Shown here piece after piece: positions 12,950-24,627 of a DNA stretch of 64,000 bases (position 1 is the first letter of the stretch; each line of letters begins with the position of its first letter). This DNA comes from Dreissena polymorpha (taxonomy: Eukaryota > Mollusca > Bivalvia > Myida > Dreissenidae), in assembly GCF_020536995.1 (NCBI RefSeq), contig NC_068359.1:89052353-89116352 (forward strand). The letters are read 5' to 3'. A program made the translations under genes and the position numbers. The notes beneath the pieces were generated by a model. That model was given only the letters and a program-made list of their open reading frames with translations. It was not told the DNA's origin and ran no database searches.

Positions 12950-13031
12950 AGGTGAGGCGATTTCGATTCGAGACATTAATGGCGGTGTTCCCTGGAAGCA
13001 GGTTGTCACGGATTGTCAGCCATATATAGAG
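12950..13031 (+). CDS. exon of discoidin-like/PAN gene C (domain start)
   Basis: After the acceptor taatcatag, 82 nt are open as GEAISIRDINGGVPW, then VVTDCQPYIE, to the donor GAG|GTACTA (phase 0). Joined to the next exon, this gives PYIEVAFNQNVLVSRLDIHE, which has the look of the first long strands of an F5/8C (discoidin) or fucolectin beta-sandwich: x-Y-I-E-V-x-F-x-x-x-V-x-V-x-x-[LI]-x-I. Known members are secreted or surface lectin-like binders. The segment is GC-richer than its surroundings. No signal-peptide exon was found upstream, so the 5' end of the gene is unplaced. The call rests on phase continuity with the following three exons. Confidence 0.4.
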
Positions 13032-13329
13032 GTACTATTTCGGGGACTGATTAAAGACAATATATTCAACATATTTAATACATAATGATATAATGGCTAT
13101 TGCAATGTGTACACATATTTAATATAAGCAGTGTAAAAACTTTAAGCTTTTGTAAATTTTAAATTTTATGTTACTGTAAACAAAATAATGCTTGTTGGGT
13201 TCAGTTATGTAAACTGCGAGTGTCATTTGAATGTACAGTTTACATTTGTGGATAAACAACATATTTATGCATATTTTGTAAATAAAAGCATATATAATTC
13301 ATTCTTTCCAAACCGATACGATATATTGT

Positions 13330-14640
13330 ATAAATATAACATGTCTGACAGGGTAACAGTAAATTTGTCAACTTGAGGAAATACTGTCAACCGAGGCGAA
13401 GTTGACAAATTTACTGTCACCCTGTCAGACATGTAATATTTATTTTATTATACCGAACAAACAATTCAAACAGGAACAATTTATATGAAACATGAACAAT
13501 TTTAATATTCAATAATTGTATTAAATTTCAGCAATGAACAACCATTAATAAGTCGAGTGGTTCAGATTGTCGGGCCGAGCAAAATGAGCTTCGCTTTATT
13601 CGGCACCGGCCTAGTAATCGATTTATCCCATCAATTTTCTTAGTCGTCAATTATTTCTTTAAAAATATATTAGCGAACCAGCTTTCCGTATTTTATGTTC
13701 ATCGCTTGATTATGCAATTAATGACGTACTTGTGTGACGTCATTTCGGTTACGAAACATTTTGGGACAACAATATGGACATCATGGTTGTTTAACAGTAA
13801 AATATTTGTTTAAAGCATCGAACGAATCCAAAACGTATTTTGGATAGTGTCTTTGTCATGCATAATACCTTAAGAACAGACACTGGAATTGTATAGCGTT
13901 GTAACTTTATTGTTATTAGCATTGGATTAAAGTTGACATTGAGGTAAACGTGTCGTTTATACTAAATTGATTTTTTTTATGACTCCTGTCACAGCTTAAA
14001 TAATGGCATTATTCTATTCTACATCACAGTTTCAGCTGCAATCGATATTTTAATTATCCAAATACAACGGAAATGCAAAACTGCGTACTGCGCATGCGCG
14101 AATGGGACTATAATTTTTTACCATTCCGCACGTGATTGCTTAGGTAGCGGGCGACAGTATTTTTGGATATCACATTTTTTCCCGCTGGTGCCACGTGAGT
14201 GCTAAGGTAGCGGGCGACAGTAATTTTTGGCCAGTAATTTTTTCCCGCTGGGTCTGACAGTATTTCTATGTCACGATGGCCTATGGGAGTTAAGCATTGT
14301 GAATAAAAGTGAGATATAATATAAAGAAATATCATACTGTAAAATAATTAATAGTATACCTCAATATATTAATGGTTGTTCATTGCTGAAGTTAAATACA
14401 ATTATTGAATATTAAAATTGTTCATGGTTCATATAAATTGTTCCTGTTTGAATTGTTTGTTCGGTATAATAAAATAAATATTACATGTCTGCCAGGGTGA
14501 CAGTACATATGTCAACTTTCGGAAAAATACTGTCAACCTTGGCTTCGCCTCGGTTGACAGTATTCGCCTCGGTTGACAGTATTTCCTCAAGTTGACAAAT
14601 GTACTGCCACCCTGTCAGACATGTAATATTTATATAATGT
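13330..14640. mobile_element. foldback/MITE-like element with ~220-bp inverted ends
   Basis: The left arm (13330-13553) and right arm (14363-14640) are inverted copies. They share acatgtctgacagggt, gttgacagtatttcctcaag and the run from ataccgaacaaacaattcaa to aatgaacaaccattaat. Each outer arm is itself a palindrome around a tract rich in tcaaccgaggcgaa. The interior has no recognisable transposase but holds a doubled 'gcgggcgacagta' unit at about 14150 and 14210. TA flanks both ends, compatible with a TA duplication but weak in AT-rich DNA. It lies in intron 1 of gene C. Confidence 0.75.
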
Positions 14641-14773
14641 AAACTTGGTATTATATTAGACTTTGCATGTGCTTAGTGTACACATAACGTATATTGTGGT
14701 TCAAAACCCACATTTATAATACTTTGATTACTATATTACATAACCACTAATGGGGTGTTTCGTTTTATTACAG

Positions 14774-14853
14774 GTTGCATTTAACCAAAATGTGCTGGTT
14801 TCGAGGTTAGACATACACGAACTTAAACGCTCAGGCAGCATTAAGGCCATCAA
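14774..14853 (+). CDS. exon of discoidin-like/PAN gene C (domain middle)
   Basis: The acceptor ttttattacag is followed in phase 0 by VAFNQNVLVSRLDIHELKRS, GSIKAI. This continues directly from the previous exon (PYIE|VAF) and fits an F5/8C or FBXL4-type galactose-binding fold, in which a strand motif is followed by I-H-E or I-Y-E. Two endings are possible: a weak donor AA|GTGCAA at 14854, in phase 2 and exactly matching the next exon, or read-through to TGA at 14867. I prefer the splice because the next exon supplies the remaining strands of the same domain. The donor is non-ideal, so the boundary is the weakest point of the model. Confidence 0.4.
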
Positions 14854-15054
14854 GTGCAAAGCTGACTGAAGCTGGCTATCTTTATGGAGCACGCAGCCAC
14901 TAAGCTCGCTATCCTATGGACGCATATTTTCCCCAGTGCTGGTATTTATTTCTTCGTTTAATTTCTAGAGCAAATCAAATTGTCAAGTGAATTGTGAATG
15001 ATTTTTTTTACATTTTTCTGATGTCTGGCAGGCTTAGTTAAAGAAGGGGAAGAA

Positions 15055-15265
15055 AGATGAATAGACGGATTGATGAATGGATTGATGAATGGATGCATGG
15101 ATTGGTGATTGGAGTGACGGGAATATGGATGGGTGGATGGATGAATGGGTGGGTGGCTAAATGAACGGATGTATGGATGAATGGATTGATGGATGGATTG
15201 ACGGGCGAACGGATGGACGGCCGGACGGACGGATGGATGGATGAATAGATGGGTGAATAGATGGG
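15055..15265 (+). repeat. degenerate (GGAT)n/(GGATGAAT)n microsatellite
   Basis: About 200 bp of diverged ggatggatgaatgg words, interspersed with cggacgga. On the minus strand it yields a spurious His-Pro-Ser-Ile-rich frame. Confidence 0.85.
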
Positions 15266-15821
15266 CCTCTAAAATGGAGAGAGGGAGCTACGAAGGGAGG
15301 GTGGGCCACCAGACGAGCGGACGAACGGAAGGACATATATATGGTGTTTCGGGGTACATGGGTGGATTTATTTTTGGATGCATTTTGGTTCATTAAATAG
15401 TTTGAGGATTGTTTTGGGGATGACTAGATTGGTCGATGGTGGTCTAGATACATGTTTCACTAAATATATGGATAAATGCTGCTTTAAATACATATTGGAA
15501 ATCGTGGTTTGATTTCAGACTTGTTCTTAATTTTCCAATTACATCCGAGTGGAGTTCGAATTTATTGGTTATGCAGCGGCAGTGACGCGATTCAATTACA
15601 TGGGCACGCAAGTGAGTACAAAACAATTATAGTTTGATCAATGGGGCTGACTATGTTCTAATTCATTGCCGATATTTTTGCTGTTCCTATAGAGTTAAGT
15701 GATCGAATTGTATATAAGGTGGTGTTCAATATGCATGGATATGTTAAGCGTGCGAGTATGAATATATGATGATATTTGGATGATGATTTTTCGAATGTCA
15801 TGCAAGTACTGTTTAAAATAG

Positions 15822-16040
15822 TTCAGAAGCCCAAACATTCAGAGTCCAGCTGGGACTAACGAAAGAGTTGTACCAGGTTGAGAAAATGGTGAATGTTTCC
15901 ACAAACGAGACCGGCAAATGGAACCTTATGGTCAAAAGCGTGTTCAGATATGTCAAAATACAGAAGCACCGAAAACTCGCACCCCAGAAAATCTGCGAGG
16001 TCAATGTCAGAGGAAACCAACAACCCAGACTCCCACGTAC
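15822..16040 (+). CDS. exon of discoidin-like/PAN gene C (domain end)
   Basis: This 219-nt exon (phase 2-2) follows acceptor tttaaaatag and ends at donor TAC|GTAATC. It encodes EAQTFRVQLGLTKELYQVEK, NVSTNETGKWNLMVKSVFRY, VKIQKHRKLAPQKICEVNVR. The ending FRYVKIQ...CEVNVRG matches the conserved C-terminal strands of fucolectin (FTP) and F5/8C domains, usually G-R-Y-V-x-I-Q...L-C-E-V-E-V-x-G. There are two N-glycosylation sequons (NVS, NET), consistent with a secreted product. Its phase matches both the proposed previous exon and the PAN exon at 18273. Eel-type fucolectins bind fucose; the usual binding-loop residues cannot be confirmed here. This is the best-supported exon of gene C. Confidence 0.6.
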
Positions 16041-16183
16041 GTAATCTTTCCTTTATGGTTCCATTACATTAATTGTATTAATATTGTAAGTTGGTAATTT
16101 TGTGGTTTGACAGAAGATACATATTTTACATTATTCCTTTATTAGATAATTATAATTATTTTGCTTAATCTGATTAGCATTAT

Positions 16184-16330
16184 AAGACTTCGTTGGTGCA
16201 CGATACCAATTTGAGATTGTATATCACTGTTACGTTGGTGCACGATACCAATTTGAGATTGTATATTACTGCATTATAAGACTTTGTTGGTGCACGATAC
16301 CAATTTAAGATTGTATATCACTGTTACGAA
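16184..16330 (+). repeat. three tandem copies of a ~45-60-bp unit in intron 3 of gene C
   Basis: The core ttggtgcacgataccaattt plus gagattgtatatcactg occurs at about 16192, 16234 and 16288, with little divergence, so the expansion is recent. Confidence 0.9.
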
Positions 16331-18272
16331 ACGAACCAAAGTAAGTGTAGAGTTTCTCTGCTTAAAATAATACGTGAAGCAATTGATCAATCGTAATGTA
16401 GAACAGTTTGTTTAGTATTTTCATGAAAGCATGTTTTACGATAAATGTTATAGCATACACCCTATTAGTATTGTATCGAAATGCTGTTTAACAGTTTGAT
16501 GACACTGTGCCCCAGATGGTCACATAAGAGTCGCTCATGTTGGCCCCATATAGATGACCAAACTTGTCTCATTAAAGTATTAAGATAACGAGGTATTTGA
16601 ATGAACATGTTATTAAAGTATTTAATATGTACGTTAGGTATTTCAGTACAGTCGATTGGTGTAAAGCGGATTTTAGTGAGTAACGGATAGCTTAAACGTT
16701 TTTTGCAAAATACTTTTATTTATGTTAAGATTTATAGTTTTCTATTAATTGAATACAAAAAGCCTATCATTGTTAAGTCGATTCATGTTTTTGTTGATGT
16801 GTGTTTATGTTTACAACTGTTTCTTTTTTCGAAAGCAAAACAAGGTCACGTTATGTACGCGCCGTTTTTGTGACGACAGGAAAAGTGCAGACGAATGGTT
16901 TCTTGAATTTTGCAGATTTTGTTTGGTAAACATAATGTTCATTGATGTATTATTTTAGTATTTTGTGTCCTTTACAAAAGTGAGAATGCTCAGAAACCAA
17001 ATTGATGCGTACTATATGAAATAAGCATGAAAGCTGCAACTCGGAATTTAGTGAATAACGGACATGTGGTGACCCATATTCAGAAATGTGGGATTGTCTA
17101 AAAATAAATATAAACTCAATTAAAGTTGTCCAATACATATGTGTTAAGCGTGTGGCTATGATATTAATAAGTAAAAACATCATTTTTAATGAAAAATAAT
17201 CAAATTATAACGAAAAATCGATTTCTCTGAAAACATATTTTCCGCAATCAAATCTATATATAGATTCAACTCAAAAAGACTTGACTATAGGGTGCATCGC
17301 TTTGACCAGCAATTACTTCATCAATTGTGCAGCAATTTCCATGAATTTGGTCTTATTAAACGCAGAAATGAATTTCCTTTCTGGAAATGTACATATATTG
17401 CAATTATTCTTAACAAATGTTGTGTCAAATTTCAAGAAATAACACGATACACATGTAATCCGATAAAGACCTAAGCGATCCGGTAATGGCTGAATCAGTG
17501 TACCATGAAATTCGCGCTGTAAACAATAATATTGTTCGGAAATTTAACCCGCTGGCATGTTTCAATAGGAAATGCATGTGTCTATCTAGGTTTAATGGTT
17601 TAATTACTGAATGCATGGTGTTTACGTTGAAATGAGACTCGAAGTCCTTAGCTATCCGTTATACACCAATCAACTGTAAGTAAACAGTGTTTTGTGCCGC
17701 AAGTATCCAGAAATGCTCATAGCATGCGTTAAACTGTAAGCCTGCTCTTATTTACCATTATAACAGTTGATACGTCGTATATTCTTATTTCGGATACAAC
17801 CAATTATTGTTATAAATATCCTTATTGTTCAGATTTATATCACAGAGCTCTTTACGATTGTCGGCCGAGGTACTTCTTAAAAGATACCCTGGTACTCAAG
17901 CATTCTACAAATTACCTGTAACACGTAAAATATACTAAAACGTACTCTGGAGTATGGCCGGGTTCCTTTTTGTTGTTCCAGGGGTACATTCAAGTACATT
18001 GTATATCTGTATATAGTACCTGAGCCGACAACGCCAAAGTTAAAGTTAGTTGTTTGTTGGGAAACTGGTCTCAGTGTCATCTAGATCAAAAACCAAATCG
18101 CCAATGTTGTAGCTGAAAGTTGCTTATTAAGTTTGTTTTCTGATTACATATGTTTTCATTTGAGCGAGTCTAAAGGAGGATATCCAATATGTAAAGGCGT
18201 GTCTGCGACCTAAATAAAATAACACAATTAATAATAATGTCAAATATGTTTAGCTTTCCGTGTTTTGACTAG

Positions 18273-18495
18273 AATCCGTATGTCGATTCAACGCATGGCA
18301 ACCGTCACTAGGATAACGTCCAAAATCATGTGCGCGCAAGAATGTCTACACCAGGTGGCGCCACCGTGCAGGACTGCACAATAAGACCAGGACAAACAAA
18401 GCTGCGAACTGTTTGATGGATATGAACATGAAAAGGACGCAATGAATGGGAATTTCACGATCGTTTCCAAGTACGCTGAGTCCATTTTCGACTAA
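18273..18495 (+). CDS. PAN/Apple terminal exon of gene C, with in-frame stop
   Basis: After acceptor gttttgactag the phase-2 frame reads MATVTRITSKIMCAQECLHQ, then PPCRTAQ, a TAA at 18382, DQDKQSCELFDGYEHEKDAM and IVSKYAESIFD, to a stop at 18493. The C-A-Q-E-C-L...C-R...Y-D-x-D-x-x-x-C-E-L-F pattern is that of a PAN/Apple domain, a disulfide-bonded module for protein or carbohydrate binding. In the family the position of the TAA is usually Tyr (codon TAT or TAC), so one base separates this copy from an open frame. It may be a pseudogene, a segregating null allele or a sequence error. PAN joined to a fucolectin-type domain is a domain pairing I recall from bivalves. TAA at 18493 ends the protein. 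Confidence 0.55.
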
Positions 18496-19555
18496 ACTAA
18501 AAAGAAAAAAATATCCCAACGACAGCACAATAAATTAATGCGCTATTTATTTTTACCTTAATTGCTAGCACATATGTAAGCAGGAAAACATAACCTATTT
18601 ACACTTGTTTTGTGTATCAATAGTGTGGGTCAAGGATGAAAATATTAATTTTAACATATTTTCACGTTTATGTTGCCAATTTTCATCGTATGTAATAAAA
18701 GAATCATTTTCGAACATGATTGCCTTTGGCTTGGACATTTTTATTTTTACGATTTTGTGGAAGTAAGAATTGTGAAAAATAAGTTAAACAGCCGTCAATA
18801 CCCGATTCCTTACCAATAAAAAATGTTGGTTATTTGATTGTTTGTCTGCTGCTATTTATTTGTATTGCTCTGAAAACGTGAGATCACAGCTTTTGTTGTA
18901 TTTTTATGTTTTTTATATTATTTGCTTTGTTGTTGTTGTAAAAGCATGTACTCATAAACATATCATTGTGTATTTCATGTATTCTATGTAAATTGAAAAT
19001 AAATGCTTCGATATACTACTTTTAAAATTATTCATTTGTTCTCGACTAAATATTGACTCTAAAACAAACTATGTTATTTAGTTAGTATTGTTCAAGTATT
19101 TTGCGTCAAGTTGTGCTGGAATGTTTTGATTGGAACGACTTCGATGGTCAGTACCTGTATCACATATGATATACTCTTTGTATTTATCTGTAAACCAGTT
19201 GAAAAGGTTAATTCAGAAAAAAAATACATTGTCCATTAAAAGAGGAATATATTATTACATAATAATAACTAAGTCAATAAAATACAAATGGTGATAAAAT
19301 ACTAATAAGTTTGAACAAAATATACTACATAATACATGTGGATAGTATACATCAATGTAACATGCAGCGATTATACGCAATAATTTTTCTATTTTGGTGT
19401 TGTTTTTGTTGTTATTAATAGTGGATCTATGATTATAATGATTTTGATTTGTAAATATGATAATATATAATCTTCATCTTCTTCATCATTGTATTATTAT
19501 TAGTAAAATTGTAGTAGTGAAACTTTAATTATTATCATTATTGGTATACTTATTA

Positions 19556-19594
<39 letters not shown>

Positions 19595-20287
19595 ATTATT
19601 ATTATTATTATTGCCTAAGCTTTATTTAAGTTTACCTATACAAATTTATACCAATCCATGTTGTGTGACAAAATATTTCGCTTGTAATGTCTCCATTGAT
19701 CAAACGGAAATCTATTTATTGAAAATGCATATTTGAACAAACGAAACTGCATATTGTTAACTTGAAGCGTTGCTACATCCTTAAAGAATGCACGGTGTGA
19801 GACCGTAGTCTTATTTTTTACATATAAAAGAAACATAAAACTAAAAAATCATAAGATGTGACAGCTTTAATATTTAATACTGTAAAACAAATACAATATT
19901 CGCTCGCTAGTCTATTATCAATGATTGCGTCATATGCTATTTCTTGACTTCGTCATTTGATAATCTTGTTTGCAGTGTAATATATTCATGTGTTTCCAAT
20001 AAACGTGTAAAACGTGTATGGTTTTCAGTGGCTGTTTTTGTCTCTTTTGGAACAAGGTATGACGTTGTTTGGTCAATAGGGCGTGGTCAATTCGAACACA
20101 GAGCTTTTTTTATTCGAACAAACTTGTAGTAAGAGGACCACTAAACTCTTAAGCATACCAAATACTACAACTATGGGCCTTGAAGTTTCGGATACTGTTT
20201 TGATTGTGTTCTTCATACATGGCATACAGTTGAACTAGCCCCTCCCATAATCAGCCTTTTTTGACGGATAAACATACAATAATCAAC
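18496..20287. other. no gene seen
   Basis: AT-rich sequence between gene C (plus) and gene D (minus), with a (TTA)n run at about 19550-19613. A minus frame at 19636-19836 ending NILSHNMDWYKFV* could be a phase-0 last exon, but nothing links it to gene D. Confidence 0.35.
19550..19613 (+). repeat. (TTA)n microsatellite
   Basis: About 20 TTA/ATT units with one interruption. Confidence 0.9.
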
Positions 20288-20464
20288 CTTGAAAGAGTAT
20301 CGACAAAAAACATGTGTACAAATTATTTTTAAATTGGGAAACAGTTTTCTGACAATATTGTCCTCCATATACATGCGCATGGAAGGTAATTCTTTTAGTT
20401 ATATGAATGGCAGAGCTTGATGCAACAAAAATCCATAACACCTTTTGACATGAAAAGAAGCCTG
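20288..20464 (-). CDS. possible anchor/juxtamembrane exon of gene D
   Basis: A 177-nt minus-strand stretch lies between acceptor catttcgtcag and donor CAAG|GTTGAT. It is open in phase 1-1 (59 codons), the same phase as the other gene D exons. It contains a moderately hydrophobic run KVLWIFVASSSAIHI, then basic residues (TKR), as expected of a short membrane anchor, and two Cys. The hydrophobic run is short for a full helix and the donor is weak. It is listed because phase, length and order after the stalk exon fit; it could be chance. Confidence 0.25.
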
Positions 20465-21307
20465 CTGACGAAATGAATTTATTAACAACGCAAGACATTA
20501 CATTGTGACTTTAGCCCTTGAGGTATAGTTTCAAACGCGATAGAAAATCGCATGCTTACATTGGAAGTTATTTAATATGTGCATGGTAAATAACATGATT
20601 GGATTCCGCACGAAAGCTCGAACACCACATCATACATACTTGAAAAGTGAGTTTTCCGCAACTGAAATAGACAAAGAAAATCAAACATTGATATTAATTT
20701 GAATTAAAACATAATAGTTCACATAACACAATTGAAACTCTGATCTGTTGATTTAAATAAACTTCTTATATGTCTCGCTTATTACTTTCACACGATTGTT
20801 CTCAGGTATAACTCTCCAGCAACTGACATGAAATATTTCATTCTCATAATGGGCAATTTATTCATACAAAAAAAAATCTTTGGGTATTCTTTTTATTTCC
20901 GAATTCATATTTTATCAATATTGAATCTTCCTACACTTCAAACACTATTTTCTCATTTAACGCTTTTGTAATCATAACTGACTTTCAAAATGAATAAACG
21001 TAATTCCTTTCCTGAATGAAACCCTATATAAATTACGAAAAAACCTACTTTAACATAAAAGAATATCATTAGCATTTTTGCACATATACACGTATTACAA
21101 AGAGGTATATGGTCGGGAAAACTTCATTAAAGGAATCCATGTACAGATATTTATTTTTACGAAGGCGGTACTTCATTCGTTCTTATGTCGAGTTCAAGTA
21201 TATTGTAATTTAAAATAAGTTCTTTACTCAAGTATGCATCCATGCATCCATACACAATCAAATGTTTTAGAATATCAAACCTGAATATTATTACCACGAT
21301 AAATATA

Positions 21308-21937
21308 GGTTCTGGCACGAGTTGTCATATCATACCATATTTTATTAAACGAGTTCAGGAATTTTGTTAATAAGCGAGCCTTTTGCGAGCTTACTAACGA
21401 ATTTCCTGGACGAGTTTGATAAAATATGGTGTGATATGACATCGAGTGTCAGATCTTTTTTATCACATGCTTTAAAATGAGCAAATTTAATAAATATTTA
21501 CGCAAACATTATGATAAATCCCGGATGTTGTTTACATTTCGTGACTTCATTTGACATTCCAACGTCATTTCAGCAAAATAACAAAATGCGATTGGTCAAT
21601 AACACTTTTACAGCGAATTCGGTTAATAAAAGCCCCGTTGATTAAATTTCTGCTATTTCTGCTATAAACCACGGCACAAAATGACGTCATTTTTTCGACA
21701 AGATGACGTCATAAATCCAGCAAAATTATCCAGTTAAACTGATGTTGTTTAAATTAAAAGGTTTACTGAATAAAAAGTGGGATAAATAGAATAATAAATT
21801 AGTGTTGATTATAGAACAGGTTTTCAAGCTCGGCACGAAAACGAAAAAGCACTCTGCAAAGGCTCGTTTTTTGTTTGTTTTCTAAGCCTTGCATGACAAA
21901 CCTGAACTATAATCAACACTAACCTATTATTCTCTAT
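21308..21937. mobile_element. foldback/MITE-like element with two hairpins
   Basis: The first palindrome (about 21310-21456) has ~68-bp arms: gttgtcatatcataccatat plus tttattaaacgag against its inverse, with the loop around 'gcgagccttttgcgagc'. The second (about 21795-21937) pairs aataaattagtgttgattat with ataatcaacactaacctatt. Between them lie two perfect TGACGTCA palindromes, near 21681 and 21704. No coding capacity is seen. It ends within about 10 bp of the splice donor of the gene D stalk exon. Confidence 0.65.
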
Positions 21938-21946
21938 ATTGACTAC

Positions 21947-22066
21947 CTGCTGTTTGTACGGCTATACTATTGAACTTTGTCATCTCATCTGTGATGGTCG
22001 GGGATACCTCGACTGTTGTTGTTGCATCAGTTGTACTACTTACTTCTTGTACATTGCGTATTATAT
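21947..22066 (-). CDS. Thr/Ser-rich stalk exon of gene D
   Basis: A 120-nt minus exon lies between acceptor tttatttttaag and donor GCAG|GTAGTC, phase 1-1. It encodes DIIRNVQEVSSTTDATTTVE and VSPTITDEMTKFNSIAVQTA. The run of Ser and Thr is typical of O-glycosylated stalks that lift an Ig domain off the membrane. It directly follows the Ig exon (intron about 310 bp). An anchor exon should follow; one candidate lies at 20288-20464. The donor lies beside a foldback element, which may affect its use. Confidence 0.5.
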
Positions 22067-22378
22067 CTTAAAAATAAAACCACACACACACACACACTCG
22101 TGGAATCCGTAGCAAGTATAGCCTCGCAGATTATATCACAGTGTGCTTAAAAACGCCAATTGTTGTTTTGTCCAATTATATTATTGTACAGCATTTACTT
22201 TATAATTTGTTTGAGTCTACGTATTCAGAAAATGTCAGGGTTAATGTATTTTTAAGTCAAATTGCAACAGCTAAAGGCAGTGAAATACACAATATTTCGA
22301 CTCAAATATTGACACTTTTTCAATATTTCGGGCGAATAATATATAAAAAGAAAAATGATAATGCAAAACATTCTTTAC

Positions 22379-22708
22379 CCTGTTTTGACATGGACACACT
22401 ATCGCTGTTAACAAGACTTCCGTTTGTAAATATGGCACAATACCATTCATCGGAGTAATGGAACGTTATTTCTGATATTACGCAACGAACTTGGTTTCTG
22501 TCCTTACACAAACATTGCACTGCTGTCTTTGATAATGCAGTCTTAGTTTTACATTCAGTGTCGTCATTGACCACTTTCACGATGTTTTCGAAAGCGTTAC
22601 CAGTTGCCGTTTTTCTATAGAATATAGCAGACGTCATCGAACCTTGACACGAGGCTTCTATCGTCGTCAGACTCAGCATTTGAACATGAATTCGTATGCC
22701 ATAGAGAC
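22379..22708 (-). CDS. Ig-like (V-type) domain exon of gene D
   Basis: A 330-nt minus exon in phase 1-1, after acceptor acacatttgcag and before donor CAGG|GTAAAG, encodes one Ig-like domain. It reads LYGIRIHVQM, then SLTTIEASCQGSMTSAIFY (B-strand Cys), a middle with CKTK, CLCK and C, then SDEWYCAIFTNGSLVNSDSV (F-strand D-x-W-x-C) and SMSKQ. The 65-odd residue Cys-to-Cys spacing is that of a V-type fold; the four extra cysteines suggest additional disulfides. Spliced to the signal-peptide exon at 22998-23046, it gives a secreted or surface ectodomain. The product is likely a lineage-specific bivalve Ig receptor; its ligand is unknown. The exon fills a complete domain, as in other IgSF genes. 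Confidence 0.65.
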
Positions 22709-22997
22709 CTGCAAATGTGTATTGGGCCATGCATAACACGACTAAAAAACTCACACTTTTGGAAAAAGTCAGGGCAAAAAGATGATTGTGTAAGTTGTTC
22801 TTTATATTTCGTTTTTAACATAGTTATACTCATTTGTTAAAACATAAACGCAATGAGCAGATAAAAAAAGTATACACATTGCGCACATATTTATATTTCA
22901 AAATATTACTGCATGCACATGAACACAAGTGTGTATTGTATCGAATATATTTTAATATATTAAATTGAAATATTAACATGAACTGAACAATACTTAC

Positions 22998-23046
22998 AGC
23001 AGTTTGAGATTAGAACTAATGACACCCATTCGGTAAAGAGATTCAT
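22998..23046 (-). CDS. signal-peptide exon of gene D
   Basis: A 49-nt minus-strand first exon reads MNLFTEWVSLVLISNC followed by the donor T|GTAAGT. The carried-over base joins the Ig exon at 22708 to form Cys-Leu-Tyr, in phase 1. The hydrophobic core WVSLVLIS is that of a short secretion signal. The donor is consensus and the intron to the Ig exon is about 290 bp. The start is the only ATG in frame. This mirrors the first exon of gene B at 29146. Confidence 0.6.
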
Positions 23047-24627
23047 GTCAGTTTAGGGTTTATTTCTTCAGTTGGTATTGCTTATTTATTATTCAAATAT
23101 ATCCGCGTAGTTAACCATTCAAACAAATGTATTTATAATTACTTATTTAAATGACTTAAACACCTTTGATATATGCAATATGTAATTGATATATTTGTTT
23201 AGCATTCCGAATAAATAACAACCGGCTGAATTGAGAAATAAAATCCGTTTCAATCTTCGTAATTATTCAAATCAGATGCGAACGGCAATCCCGTGTAAAA
23301 AACAAATATAAGGAATTTTATTTTACATTGACAATGGTAGTTAGGAGTGTTGTAATAGAATTGATACTTGACCTTGCCTTGACAATCGTAAAGACATATC
23401 TAAGTGGATCAAGAGCACTGTGACTGACGTATTGATAATACGAGTTTAAATCTGCTACTGACTTTGCACTGCAGTTTCACATTATTTTTATACGAATTGA
23501 TAGCACGATGGTTAAATATTACAAACCGATATCGCAGAATGATGTCGCTAGAATACGTTGTAATTAAAATGTCGTATGAATGCGTAATTATATAAGAACG
23601 ATAAGGACGACGTGTAGAAGAGTATTTTTAATGTGCTTTGTTCATTTTACGTCTACTGCCAATCAACATGGTGTTCAGAACAATATAAAAGAAAATTACA
23701 ACACAGATACAAAATATTAGAATCTTTAAACACATGCGTGTCAAAAAAACTCCTAGTATAGCAACTTTAATTAAATAATGCTATATAAAAACACTAAATT
23801 AATAAAGCGTATTCAACCGCAAATCAAATTATAGATTTAAATGCCCGTTACCGCACTTGCGAAAGAAACAAATACGTTCACATATACCGCGGTAGAACAA
23901 TTAACATTTCCTTCTAAATTTAGACGACTGTTGTAGTCTATATTTGGAATCTGATTCTGAAACACATACTCATGTTAACAGAATGCAGTTTCGTCGCTGT
24001 CACTTTTACAAAGGATATAACTTGACTTCTTATAATTTTATAATTCATGCTTCTCTTACAGCGTATAATTGCATTTGCTAAAGAAGATTGTAAGTATACC
24101 AAGGCAATATACACTTATGATGACTAAGACATTGTCCATTGATAATATGATAAAAATATCACAAAACATTGTATTGTTATAGGCAAAACATCATTGTTAT
24201 CCAGTATTCGAACTATAATCATAAGGTTTAGCATTGGAATTCTCAACTAAATAAGAAATCACTGTTTACGATTATTTGTAAAATACACTCATGGTTTGCA
24301 GGACTTTAACACATATGTATCATGTCTCTAATATGGAAAATACATTGAAAAACAAATTGTTTGATGGCAACAAAACTTGTTTTGAATGACACTGATTTTT
24401 AGTTGTTCGCGCTAGGGAATATTGCAAGTCATTCTGTTCTTTACTACGCTAGGAACGATAACCACCGCATCTACCTATTTATACTTCACCACTGGGACAC
24501 TGCAGACAGCGTGTATGTAATCAAAAGTGTTAAACAGCTTGTACGACGGCATTTGCCAGTCTAGTGTTGAACAGCTTGTGCGACGACATTGGCCAGTTTA
24601 TCATTGAAATCTGTACATATTGGCTGC
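23047..24627. other. upstream region of gene D; no gene seen
   Basis: AT-rich sequence that presumably holds the promoter of gene D; no clear element can be named. Near 24530-24597 a ~34-bp segment (acagcttgtgcgacgacatt) is present twice in tandem. Confidence 0.4.

Noticed and set aside
15157-15393. His-Pro-Ser-Ile-rich minus-strand protein
   Set aside because: Translation of a degenerate GGAT repeat.
19636-19836. Last exon of gene D (NILSHNMDWYKFV)
   Set aside because: Only phase 0 is open, whereas gene D exons exit in phase 1.
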